NCBI GenBank assembly: GCA_035649635.1
Contig: DASRJE010000198.1
Location: 194,724-258,723, forward strand
DNA length: 64,000 nt
DNA from: Gp6-AA40 sp035649635
GTDB taxonomy: Bacteria > Acidobacteriota > Vicinamibacteria > Vicinamibacterales > UBA2999
Direction of reading: 5' to 3'
The position numbers and the translations under genes were made by a program. Below are positions 18,393 to 27,556 of the stretch, one piece after another; within the stretch, counting starts at the first letter, position 1, and each line of letters begins with the position of its first letter. Below the pieces are notes generated by a model. It saw only the letters and a program-made list of their open reading frames with translations, was not told the DNA's origin and did no database searches.

Positions 18393-18790
18393 TCAGTTGA
18401 GTACGACGGTGGCCATTGAGCCGATGTCATCGCCGTTCGAATCCGACGATTCCGTAAAGCCATCCGCGAGTGAGGTCAGGTGCGTGAGGACAGGGATCGT
18501 CGACGTTTCCCGATCGAGCGCCAGCATTGAGAGGACCCGGCAGCCGTCGACGTCATCGCCCGACAGACACACGATCACAAGGTCAGGCTGGATCTGTTTG
18601 ATATGCGAGTACGCGTGGTCGGTCGGTTCAACCAGGACCACGTCGTGGTCGACGGCGCACATGACCGCCCGACCACCTGCTGGTCGGGATTGCGGCTGAC
18701 GACGGCGACTGTTCGAAGCCGAGAGGCCGGCTGATACGCGTTCGCCGCTCTCGTTCTACTGCGGGAGATTCGTTCGGTTTGGGGCATCAT
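18393..18790 (-). pseudogene. receiver-like domain protein, frameshifted
   Basis: The 3' frame (from about 18665 down) encodes DHDVVLVEPTDHAYSHIKQI, then PDLVIVCLSGDD and IPVLTHLTS, which follows the CheY-like alpha/beta pattern with a DLVIVCLS strand. The matching first strand RTVAVVSRNPDQQVVGR is in the neighbouring frame upstream. Adding one G in the G-rich run near 18665-18670 joins them into a protein of about 133 residues. The start at 18790 is favoured by GGAGA 7 bases upstream. Classical phospho-acceptor residues are not clearly kept, so it may be a pseudo-receiver. It precedes the protease gene on the same strand. Confidence 0.55.
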
Positions 18791-19102
18791 GGCGATCTCT
18801 CCGTTCACGCCTGCCCCTTAGGCAATAGGAATGCCGACTCCTCATAGCACGTGCTGCTTGCGCGTGTGGCCGGATATCCGCGAGTTTCTCGTTCAGAGTC
18901 GCACCGGCAAATTGCGCCAACACCGAGGTGCTCGTTGTGTGCGCGCATGTTGCGCCGAAACGCACACTGTGTGTGACCGTCTAGAGAGAGGGCGACGTTG
19001 TGAACTCCCGACCCCCAAGGTCCAACTCTCAAAATTCTTCGTGACCTTCGTGGCTGAATGCGCGCGTCAACGACGTTGGAATTTGGGTGTTGCCGGGACC
19101 TT
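18791..19102. other. non-coding spacer with word-repeat traces
   Basis: No coding frame is supported. Near 19005-19030 there are AACTCCCGACCC and GTCCAACTCTCAA words, and near 19038-19053 TTCGTGACCTTCGTGG words, matching the two word families seen elsewhere. A 5' region for the receiver-like gene must lie at the left end. Confidence 0.5.
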
Positions 19103-20702
19103 CTAGAGCGAGACCGTGAGTTCGGGCGTTCCGGGTATCCAGTCGCGACTCGCGATCAATTGAGGAAGGTGATTGGCCCACCAACGCTGCGCGTCCCGAT
19201 GGTCCCAATCGCTCGCGATTGACGGGGCAGAAGCCAACTGCAGAAGCTCGCCGGCATCGCGCGGGCGGCGATTCGGGTCCTTGTGCAGGCAAGCCATGAC
19301 GAGGTCGTCGATCGCGCGCGCGATATGCTGTTCGGTTCGCATCGATGGTGGAGTGGGAGGCTGCTGCACATGCTGCAGCAGCAGCCTCATCGAGGTATCG
19401 GCCTCGAAGACCATCTTGCCGGTGAGCAGGAAATAGAGAAGGCACCCTAACGCGTATACATCGGCGGGACGATCGACTTGTTCGCCGAGGATGACTTCGG
19501 GAGCCATATATGCGGGCGTGCCCATCGCAATTGGCTCACACGTCAGCTGCGTGATCACGGTATTTCGATCGGCGTTCTTCACCAGGCCGAAATCGAGCAC
19601 CTTCACGAAGTCGTACTCGAGGCCCATGCGACACACGTAGATATTTGCGGGTTTGATGTCGCGGTGAATCAACCCTCGCGCGTGCGCCTCGGCCAGTGAG
19701 CGGCACACCTGCCGAATCAAGTGCATCGCGCGCGCCGGCGGCAACGGGCCAAAGTCGCGGACCAGCGATTCGAGGTCTCGACCGTCGAGCAGTTCCATCA
19801 CGTAGTAAAACGTTCCATCGTGCGTCTGGCCGAAGTCGAAGAGGCGAATGGTGTGCGGCGACGTCAGAGCGGCCGTGGCCTGTGCCTCGCGTTCGAAGCG
19901 GCCCAGTGTTACGGCTGCCTTGTCGAGACTGCCGTCGCTGAGCATTTCTGGTCGAATCAGCTTGACGGCGGCGCTTCTCGCGAGCAAACGATGGCGCGCC
20001 AGCCAGACCTCGCCCATGCCGCCCTCGCCAAGGCGCTCGACGAGCTGATATCCGCCCAGGGCTCGCGCTTCGCGTATCTGTCGTCCCAGCCGGTACAAGA
20101 GGCGGGCTGGCACGACGGTCAACAGCGCGCAGGCGTAAGTTCGGATAAAACATCAGCAGCGTGTTGACGATCGAAGGAGTCGGCAAGCCGCGCAGATGGG
20201 CGATCCAGACACCAAGTGGATCCATGGACGCCGCGACCAGTCCGGCCAGCAGCATCGACCGCGGGCGGGCGGGTGCCAGCATTCCGAAGAGCAGGATGAG
20301 GACCGTAATCCCCGAGATCGGCCTTACGGTCGTCGGCTGAATAGCCCAACTGTTGAGGAGGGCGAGCAGGAATGCATGCGGCACGATGAACGCCACTCCG
20401 ACGTCGGCCTTGAGCCTGTGGCTGCATCGAGTGCATCGCGCGAATAGCGCCACACCGGCGGCAAGCGCCACGCCCAGGCCTTCGATCAGGAGCTTATGGG
20501 GGCCACGGTCGCCATGAGGCGACATATAGAGATCCAGCATCAGGTTGGAGAGCCACAGTGCTACGCCAATGGCGTAGAACAGTTGCATTCGGATCGATTG
20601 CTCCCTGAGCAGATCTTCGGGGAGGGTCGTCGACCCTGTTCCGCTGCGTGAACGAGGCCTGATCTGGCGTCCGCCTGGCTCAATGAAGCGACTTGCGTCC
20701 AC
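19103..20702 (-). pseudogene. membrane Ser/Thr protein kinase, single frameshift
   Basis: An intended protein of about 532 residues. The N-terminal 190 residues hold about five or six hydrophobic segments. A kinase domain follows with GEGGMGEVW, AVKLIRPE, catalytic HRDIKPANI, DFGLVK and GTPAYMAPEV. The membrane part and kinase part are in different frames: at LLMFYPN the sequence must shift to YACALLTVVPARLLYRLG. Deleting one A of the pair at 20137-20138 (plus strand) joins them. GTG 20702 is chosen because an AGGGGG site lies just upstream. If the lesion is real, internal starts could still make the soluble kinase (339 residues from 20122), which keeps all catalytic motifs. Confidence 0.85.
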
Positions 20703-21148
20703 GGCACCCCCTCTCGCCGCGCGGCCATGCGAAGGACGTGCCGGAACCGCGAACTTCAAAAATCCAACTCTCAACTCCCAAACCGACCCCGAACCTCAGT
20801 TCTAACCTTCCAATTAATTCGAAGGTTGGGAATGGCCCGCCGTCGCTTGTCGGCCTCGTTCTGTGAGCGACAAGCTTTGGCGAGGTTTCGCCGAAGCGCG
20901 CGGGAAGCGTGTGAGCGCGAAGGCGGAGAGGTTGGGAGTTGGAAGTTGACAGCCGAGAGTGGGTTGGACAGGCCCGCACAGAGTGTCCCGATCGGCGCAT
21001 CCTGCGCACGCGCACAAGTTGTCCCGCCCGCCACCCACACCCGCGGACCGGTGAACAAAGCTCGGAAAACGGCCTGATCGCCGCCACCCACCCCGATTCA
21101 GGCACGCGGTCTGGAACTTGCCCATGGGTCCGCTCGGAGGCCATCAAC
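20703..21148. other. 446-base divergent spacer with fold-back words
   Basis: No gene is supported here. At 20757-20783 there are CCAACTCTCAACTCCCAA words, and at 20930-20950 GGTTGGGAGTTGGAAGTTGA, their reverse complement, about 150 bases apart. A small hairpin CTTCCAATTAATTCGAAGG lies near 20807-20826. The promoter of the large operon that starts at 21149 should lie in the right half; I could not assign its boxes. Confidence 0.55.
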
Positions 21149-21391
21149 GTGGCGCAACGCATTATCGAGATGCTCATCGGACGGCTGATCACCGACGAGG
21201 AGTTTCGCAGTGAGTTCCTCAGGGACCCCGAAAAGATCCTGGCGGAGTGCAGCGACCGCGGTCTGGAACTGAGCCGGACCGAGGTGGCAGCCCTCGTCAG
21301 CACCGATCCCAGCCTGTGGGGCCGAACCGCGGACGCCATCGATCCGCGACTTCAGAAGGCCAGCTTCAAGAACGCCGTGAGGATTCCATGA
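21149..21391 (+). CDS. small RiPP-precursor-like protein heading efflux operon
   Basis: An 80-residue, mostly helical protein. The stretch IGRLITDEEFRSEFLRDPEK, the following helix with GLELSRTEVAAL and the late AIDPRLQKA closely follow the pattern I know from the Franean1_4349-type putative RiPP precursor family (IGRL-TDEEFR--FL-DP, then LDPR near the end). GTG 21149 is chosen because GGAGG lies 8 bases upstream. Its stop overlaps the start of the TolC gene as ATGA, so it is translated with the efflux genes. It has one cysteine and no modification enzyme beside it, so whether it is matured into a peptide product is unknown. It could instead be a regulatory or chaperone-like partner. Confidence 0.72.
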   Translation: MAQRIIEMLIGRLITDEEFRSEFLRDPEKILAECSDRGLELSRTEVAALVSTDPSLWGRTADAIDPRLQKASFKNAVRIP

Positions 21392-22743
21392 AGAAGCATG
21401 TTGAAACGTGGTGCCTCGTTGCGATGCTGCTGCCGGCCCTTGCCGCAGCCCAGTCGATGCCGGTGACGATCACCGAACGTCTCTCGCTCGACAAGGCCAT
21501 CCGGCTGGCGCTCGAGAACAATCGCCAGGTGCAGAGCGCGACTCTGCAGCTCCAGAAGGCCAATGAAGATGTCGAAGTCGCCCGCACGCACCGCCTGCCT
21601 GTCTTCGACATCCAAGGGCAGGCCGCGCAGTTGCTGACGCCCGTCGACTTCGCGTTCCCCCAGGGCGCGTTTGGCGATTTTCCAGGCGTCGGACCGATCC
21701 CGGCCACGGACACCAACGTCAGCGTGCCCAGGCAACTGACGTACTACGTGTCCTCCCAGATGTCGCAGCCGATTACGCAGCTGTTTCGAATCGGCCTGGG
21801 AATCGACAGCGCCCGCGCGACATCGGCCATCGAGCAGGAGCATCTGAACGCGCAGCGGCTGTCGGTGACCAACTCAGTCAAGCGGCTGTATTTCGCGATC
21901 CTGCAGACCGAGAGCGCGCTCGACTCGACTGAAGAGGCGATCGCGCTGTATCGCGAGCTTGATCGCACGCTCGAGGTGCGGGTTGCCCAGAAGGTGGCGC
22001 TTCGCGCTGACTCTCTCGACGTCCAGTTTCGACTGGCCAGGGAGGAACTGACGCGGACGACCTATCAGAACACGCTGGCGTCGCAGAAAGAACAGATGAA
22101 TCAGCTGCTCGGTCGCGACGTACGAACTGACTTCGTCGTCGAACCGGTCACCCAGCTGTCCATTGCTGAAATCGACCTGGACGCCGCGCGCACGCGCGCG
22201 CTCGACAACCGGCCCGATCTTCGCGAAGCACGGCTCAAGGTGGAACAGGCAGACCTGGATCGACGGCTGACGAAAGCCGATCGAATCCCGGATTTGAGCG
22301 TCGCCGTCTCCTACAACTCGTACTTCAACATCGACGTGATGCCGACCAACCTGGCGACAGCGGGGCTGCAATTGAAGTGGGAGCCGTTCGACTGGGGGCG
22401 CAAGGGACGTCAGCTCGCCGCCAAGACCCACACCGTTTCACAGGCACGACTCGCGCTCCGTGACACCGAGGACCGCATCATCGTCGACGTCAATAACCGG
22501 TTCCGCACGCTGTCGGAGAAGCGGGCGCTCCTGAACGTGGCGCGGATGGCGCAGGCAACCTCGCTCGAGAAGCTGCGCGTGAAAACGAACCAGTACCAGG
22601 TGCAGGCCGCGCTGCTGCCCGATGTCCTCCAGTTGCGGGCCGAGCAAGCCAATTCAGACGACCAATACCAGCAAGCCTTGCTGGCGTTCTGGACCGCCAA
22701 GGCGGATTTCGAGAACGCCATCGGAGAGGAAGTGATCCCATGA
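21388..22743 (+). CDS. TolC-family outer membrane efflux protein
   Basis: A 451-residue outer-membrane channel protein with a signal peptide ending at about residue 21 (ALAAAQ). Two TolC-type repeats are visible: the opening LSLDKAIRLALENNRQVQSA and a second in IDLDAARTRALDNRPDLREA. Long heptad-like helices lie between short strand segments. It forms the exit duct for the adaptor and RND pump encoded next. ATG 21388 overlaps the stop of the small upstream protein, and its own stop overlaps the adaptor's start, both by 4 bases. Confidence 0.93.
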   Translation: MKKHVETWCLVAMLLPALAAAQSMPVTITERLSLDKAIRLALENNRQVQSATLQLQKANEDVEVARTHRLPVFDIQGQAAQLLTPVDFAFPQGAFGDFPGVGPIPATDTNVSVPRQLTYYVSSQMSQPITQLFRIGLGIDSARATSAIEQEHLNAQRLSVTNSVKRLYFAILQTESALDSTEEAIALYRELDRTLEVRVAQKVALRADSLDVQFRLAREELTRTTYQNTLASQKEQMNQLLGRDVRTDFVVEPVTQLSIAEIDLDAARTRALDNRPDLREARLKVEQADLDRRLTKADRIPDLSVAVSYNSYFNIDVMPTNLATAGLQLKWEPFDWGRKGRQLAAKTHTVSQARLALRDTEDRIIVDVNNRFRTLSEKRALLNVARMAQATSLEKLRVKTNQYQVQAALLPDVLQLRAEQANSDDQYQQALLAFWTAKADFENAIGEEVIP

Positions 22744-23861
22744 CGAAGTCGATCTCGTTTGTTGCGCTCCTCGCCGCGACGCTTGCGAGCGGGTGCACCA
22801 AGGTTGAAGGTGTCGAAGCCAAGCCCGCCCGGCCGGTGAAGACGCAGGCCGTGACGATGGCGCCGGCGGCGACGGGGATACGGTACTCGGCCACCATCGA
22901 GGCGTTTCAGGAAGTGCCCCTCGCGTTCAAGGCGTCCGGTTACGTCGACGAACTCATTCAACGAAAAGGTGCGGACGGACGGCAGCGCGCAGCTCAGGCC
23001 GGCGATCAGGTCAGCCGAGGCACCGTGCTGGCGCGAGTGCACCAGGCGGACTACCAGGAGAAGGTCAATCAGGGCCGCGCGAAGCTGGCTGAAGGCGAGG
23101 CCTCGCTGCGCAAGGCGAGCCTCGACCTCGAGCGCGCGAAAACGCTCTTCGCGGCGGATAGCCTGATCAAGCCCGATCTCGATTCCGCCCAGGCCAACTT
23201 CGATTCGGCCCAGGCGCGTGTGACCTCGGCCCAAGCCGACATCGAGTTAGCGCTCAGCGCGTTCCGCGATACCACCCTGATTTCGCCGGCGTCCGGCATC
23301 CTCCTCGAGCGAAAGATTGAAGTCGGAACGCTCGTCGGCGCCGGTACCGTCGGCTTCGTGCTCGGTGACGTGAGCGCCGTCAAGGCGCGCTTCGGGATTC
23401 CGGACGCTGCCATCGCCACTGTGAAGCTCGGTGAAAACATCGGCGTGACGGTCGAAGCGGTCGCCGAAAAAATGTTCACCGGACGGATCACGGCAGTCGC
23501 GCCAACAGCCGATCCCCAGAGCCGTGTCTTCGATGTCGAAGTCACGATTCCAAACACGGACGGAAGACTGCGTCCGGGCATGATCGGCACCGTCGCACTT
23601 GGTCTGCCGCCCACACCCGTACAACAGCCGCTGACCGTCCCATTGAGCGCCGTCATCAGGGCGACCGACTCGGACAGCTACGCGCTGATGGTCGTGGAAC
23701 GGAAAGGTGACGTCGAGATCGCGCACCTCCGGCGCGTCGAGCTCGGTGACGTGTTGGGCAACGGCGTCGCCGTAACTCACGGTATTGCGGCTGGCGATCG
23801 CGTTGTGGTCACCGGCGCGAGCCTCCTGGTCGACGGCGATCCCGTGCGTGTCATTCCGTAA
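22740..23861 (+). CDS. RND efflux periplasmic adaptor (lipoprotein)
   Basis: A 373-residue membrane-fusion protein of the HlyD/AcrA type. The signal ends in a lipobox, LASGC, so the mature protein is probably lipidated at Cys 19 or so. A coiled-coil hairpin (about 95-165) is flanked by lipoyl half-motifs, SRGTVLARVHQADYQ and SPASGILLERKIEVGTLVGA. A beta-barrel domain follows with the RPGMIGTVALG motif. It links the inner-membrane RND pump to the TolC channel. Its start overlaps the TolC stop (ATGA). Confidence 0.93.
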   Translation: MTKSISFVALLAATLASGCTKVEGVEAKPARPVKTQAVTMAPAATGIRYSATIEAFQEVPLAFKASGYVDELIQRKGADGRQRAAQAGDQVSRGTVLARVHQADYQEKVNQGRAKLAEGEASLRKASLDLERAKTLFAADSLIKPDLDSAQANFDSAQARVTSAQADIELALSAFRDTTLISPASGILLERKIEVGTLVGAGTVGFVLGDVSAVKARFGIPDAAIATVKLGENIGVTVEAVAEKMFTGRITAVAPTADPQSRVFDVEVTIPNTDGRLRPGMIGTVALGLPPTPVQQPLTVPLSAVIRATDSDSYALMVVERKGDVEIAHLRRVELGDVLGNGVAVTHGIAAGDRVVVTGASLLVDGDPVRVIP

Positions 23862-23862
23862 C

Positions 23863-23907
23863 GGGGTCAGACCCCTTGACACGACCTGACTCAAGGGGTC
23901 TGACCCC
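23863..23907. repeat. nested 17-bp inverted repeat inside efflux operon
   Basis: GGGGTCAGACCCCTTGA (23863-23879) and its exact complement TCAAGGGGTCTGACCCC (23891-23907) are separated by 11 bases. Each arm also contains its own 13-base palindrome, GGGGTC-A/T-GACCCC. The element sits in the 71-base gap between adaptor and pump genes, where it could slow or stabilise the transcript. It resembles a dispersed REP-like element rather than a terminator, as there is no T-run. Confidence 0.85.
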
Positions 23908-23932
23908 TTCACACATTTGCAGAGGACCGGCC

Positions 23933-26900
23933 ATGTCTGAGCACAAAAGCGACGCCGAGATCATCAAGCACACCCACAACACCGCGCGCTTCTTCACCGA
24001 AACGCGTCACGTCTCGTGGGTCCTGCTCTTCGCCACGGTCCTGTGGGGCGTTTACGGCTACTTCAACATGCCGCAGCGCAAGGATCCCGACATCCCGATT
24101 CGACAGGCGCTCGTCCTCTGCCCGTGGCCGGGGGCAACGGCGGAGAAGATCGAGGAACTGGTCACTCGCCGGATCGAAGAGAAGGTGGCCGAGAACGTCA
24201 AGGTCGATAAGGTCGAGTCCAACACGCGGACGGGCGTGACTGCCGTCTACATCACGCTCGTCGAGGGTGTGGCCGACACCGGCAAGGAGTTCGACGATAT
24301 CAAGTTGAAGCTGGACACCATCACCGATCTCCCCCAGGGAGCCGGCCCCATCAACTTCATCAAGGACTTCGGCGACACCGCCGCGTTGATGCTCACAGTT
24401 GCCAGCCCGAGGGTCACCGAGACTGGAGTTGCGATTCGTGCGCGATCCGTGCAGCGGGCGATCGAAGAAACACGCGCCAGCGCTGACCCGGCTGCCGGAC
24501 CGACTCGCATCACGTTGGTTCAGGGCCTGCCGGCGGCGGTGCCGCTCGAGCTCGTTCGACGGCCGCTCCGCCTGTTCGCGGATGCAGCCATGGCTGAGGG
24601 TGTCCTTCGTGACGCGCATGTGTTGATTGGCGTCGGCTATGCGGCGGTTGATGCCGCATCGGAGGCCGACGACGCGACGATTAAGGCTTACGTCGATCAA
24701 TACATCCACGAGCGCCTGCGTGCGTCGGAGTTCCATCCCGATTCATGGCCGGTTGTTGTCGTCAGGAATCCCGCCGACACGCGTGCACAACTCTCGACGT
24801 CGGCTGGCGACAAGTACACCTACAAAGAGCTCGACGACTACACCGACCTGCTGGTGCGCGCGATAAAGACGCTGCCCATGGTGTCGAAGGTGACGCGCAC
24901 CGGGCTGCTGGATGAACGGGTCTACCTGGAGTACTCGCAGGAACGGCTCGCCTCGTACGGTGTCAAGGTGGGCACGCTCGACGACGTCATCGGGGCGCGC
25001 AACATCACGCTGCCCGGCGGCCTGCTCGAGGTCGGCGACAAGAACCTCACCGTCGATCCGTCTGGCGAGTTCAAGAGCGAAGCTGAAATTGGCGACGTGC
25101 TCGTGCCCACCGCGAACGGACGACACGTTTACCTGCGTGACCTCGTGACGATTGGCCGCGGCTACGAGAGCCCCGCACGGTTCTACAACTTCTTCAGCCA
25201 GCGTGCCGAGGACGGCACCTGGCGACGCTCGCGAGCGGTAACGCTCGCGATCCAGATGCGAGCCGGTCAGAAGATCGGCGAGTTCGGTGAAGCCGTCGAC
25301 GCGAAGCTCGCGGAGATCCGCACCCAGCTTCCTGAGGATTTGATGTTCGCGCGCACATCAGACCAGCCTCGGCAGGTCGAGGAAAACATCGAGTTGTTCA
25401 TGGGCAGCCTTTACGAGGCGATTGCGCTGGTCGTGCTCGTCTCGCTGATCGGCTTCTGGGAATGGCGCTCGGCCCTCCTGATGGCATTGTCCATCCCGAT
25501 CACGTTGGCGATGACGTTCGGGATGATGTATGTGCTCGGGATCGATCTTCAGCAGATCTCGATCGCTTCGTTGATTCTCGCCCTCGGGTTGCTGGTCGAC
25601 GATCCCGTCGTCGCGGGCGATGCGATCAAGCGCGACCTGGCTGCGGGGCACCCGCGACTTGTTGCGCCGTGGCTGGGACCCACCAAGCTGGCGACGGCAA
25701 TTCTCTACGCCACGATCACCAACATCGTCGCGTATCTCCCGTTCTTGCTTCTGCCCGGCGATCCAGGGGTGTTTCTCTACAGCATGCCGGTCGTGATCAC
25801 CTGCTCGCTGGTGGCGTCGCGAATCGTCTCGATGACGTTCATCCCGCTCCTTGGGTACTACTTGCTGCGTCCGAAGGCCGAGCCGTCGGTTCATGAGCGG
25901 CGCAAGAGCGGGTTCGCCGCTTTCTATTACAAGGTCGGCACCCTGGCGATCCAGCACCGCTGGGCATTTCTCGCGGCGTCGCTGGTCGTCATCGCGCTCG
26001 GCGGTGTCTTTGGAAAGCAGCTCAAGGTGCAGTTCTTCCCGCAGGACCTCCAGTACCTCTCATACGTCGACGTGTGGCTCCCGGAAGATGCGCCGGTGGC
26101 GGCGACCGACCGCGTCGCGCGACAAGTTGAGCAGACTGTCGCGCGTCTGGCAGCGAACTACGAGAAAGAGCACTCGAAGGATGGCGAAGAGCATCGCGTG
26201 CTGAAGTCGTTGACGACCTTCGTCGGAGGAGGCGGACCGCGGTTTTGGTTCTCCGCCGCGCCCGAGCAGTCGCAGCGGAACTACGCGCAAGTGCTCATCG
26301 AAGTATTCGACAAGCACGACACCAATCATCTCGTCGACGAGCTTCAGAAGGAACTGAGTGCCACCATCCCCGGCGTCCGGCTCGATGTCAGGCGCCTCGA
26401 GGTCGGGCCTCCGGTGGGAATCCCGGTCTCGATCCGCGTCTCCGGCGAAGACATTCCAACGCTGCGACAGTTGGCGGCGGAAATGACCGCGATTTTCAGG
26501 GAGGTTCCAATCGCGATCGGCGTGCGCGACAACTGGGGACCCGAAGGGTTCGCGGTCCGGCTGCAGACCGACCCTGACAAGGCGAATCTCTCGGGATTGA
26601 CCAACCTCGACGTCGCGGCTTCGTCCTCGGCGGCAATGGCCGGTCACTCGGTGGGCACCCTCCGTGACGGGGAGGATCAGATCCCAGTGGTTGCGCGGCT
26701 GCGGATGGAAGAGCGGTCGCAACTCGCAGACATCCGCAGCCTCTATGTCTACGCGACGCAGGGAGAGCAGAAGGTGCCGCTGCAGTCGATCTCCGAGATC
26801 GTCTACGGCATGCGCACCGAGCGGCTGCAGCGCCGCAACCAGTTCAGGACGATCACCGTGTCGGCATTTCCGGAGGCCGGTTCGCTACCGTCGGAGGTTC

Positions 26901-27556
26901 TGGACGCGGCGATGCCGAAGCTCCAGGAGTTCGAGCGCCGTTTGCCCCCGGGCTACAAGATGGAAATCGGAGGCGAGCGCGAAGAACAGGTCAAGGGCTT
27001 TCGTAACCTGGCGATCGTGATGCTCATCTCCATCGCGATGATTTATGTGGCGCTTGTGTTCCAGTTCAAGCACGCGATCAAGCCCGCCGTGGTGTTCGCT
27101 GCGATTCCGTACGGCGTCGTCGGATCGCTTGCCGCCCTCTACGCCATGGGAGCGCCGTTCGGGTTCATGGCCTTCCTCGGTGTCGCGAGCCTGATCGGCG
27201 TCATCGTCAGCCACATCATCGTGCTGTTCGACTTCATCGAGGAACGGCACAAGGCTGGTGAACCGCTGATCGAGGCACTGCTCGATGCCGGCATCATGCG
27301 CCTCCGCCCGGTGCTCATCACGGTGGCGGCGACGGTCATCGCGCTGTTCCCGCTGGCCGCGCACGGTGGTCCGCTGTGGGAACCGCTCTGTTACGCACAA
27401 ATCGGCGGCCTCACGATTGCGACCTTCGTGACCTTGCTGCTCGTTCCCGTTCTCTACGCGACGTTTGTCCTCGACCTCAAGCTCGTGAAGTGGGGTGAGC
27501 CAGAGACGTCGCCGACCAACGAGATCACCCACGTCACGCCGGCCGAGGCTGTATGA
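23933..27556 (+). CDS. RND-family inner membrane efflux pump
   Basis: A 1207-residue transporter of the AcrB/MexB superfamily, driven by the proton gradient. Twelve membrane segments are predicted in the usual 1+5+1+5 pattern, with two large periplasmic loops. The proton-relay helix 4 reads LGLLVDDPVVAGDAIKRDL, retaining the paired aspartates. The first segment region has VLWGVYGYFNMPQRKDPDIP, a conserved opening for this family. It works with the adaptor and TolC protein just upstream. Substrate class is not evident; the DD-PV-AGDA variation differs from typical multidrug pumps. The start at 23933 is chosen over earlier codons because those lie inside the inverted repeat. Confidence 0.94.
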   Translation: MSEHKSDAEIIKHTHNTARFFTETRHVSWVLLFATVLWGVYGYFNMPQRKDPDIPIRQALVLCPWPGATAEKIEELVTRRIEEKVAENVKVDKVESNTRTGVTAVYITLVEGVADTGKEFDDIKLKLDTITDLPQGAGPINFIKDFGDTAALMLTVASPRVTETGVAIRARSVQRAIEETRASADPAAGPTRITLVQGLPAAVPLELVRRPLRLFADAAMAEGVLRDAHVLIGVGYAAVDAASEADDATIKAYVDQYIHERLRASEFHPDSWPVVVVRNPADTRAQLSTSAGDKYTYKELDDYTDLLVRAIKTLPMVSKVTRTGLLDERVYLEYSQERLASYGVKVGTLDDVIGARNITLPGGLLEVGDKNLTVDPSGEFKSEAEIGDVLVPTANGRHVYLRDLVTIGRGYESPARFYNFFSQRAEDGTWRRSRAVTLAIQMRAGQKIGEFGEAVDAKLAEIRTQLPEDLMFARTSDQPRQVEENIELFMGSLYEAIALVVLVSLIGFWEWRSALLMALSIPITLAMTFGMMYVLGIDLQQISIASLILALGLLVDDPVVAGDAIKRDLAAGHPRLVAPWLGPTKLATAILYATITNIVAYLPFLLLPGDPGVFLYSMPVVITCSLVASRIVSMTFIPLLGYYLLRPKAEPSVHERRKSGFAAFYYKVGTLAIQHRWAFLAASLVVIALGGVFGKQLKVQFFPQDLQYLSYVDVWLPEDAPVAATDRVARQVEQTVARLAANYEKEHSKDGEEHRVLKSLTTFVGGGGPRFWFSAAPEQSQRNYAQVLIEVFDKHDTNHLVDELQKELSATIPGVRLDVRRLEVGPPVGIPVSIRVSGEDIPTLRQLAAEMTAIFREVPIAIGVRDNWGPEGFAVRLQTDPDKANLSGLTNLDVAASSSAAMAGHSVGTLRDGEDQIPVVARLRMEERSQLADIRSLYVYATQGEQKVPLQSISEIVYGMRTERLQRRNQFRTITVSAFPEAGSLPSEVLDAAMPKLQEFERRLPPGYKMEIGGEREEQVKGFRNLAIVMLISIAMIYVALVFQFKHAIKPAVVFAAIPYGVVGSLAALYAMGAPFGFMAFLGVASLIGVIVSHIIVLFDFIEERHKAGEPLIEALLDAGIMRLRPVLITVAATVIALFPLAAHGGPLWEPLCYAQIGGLTIATFVTLLLVPVLYATFVLDLKLVKWGEPETSPTNEITHVTPAEAV

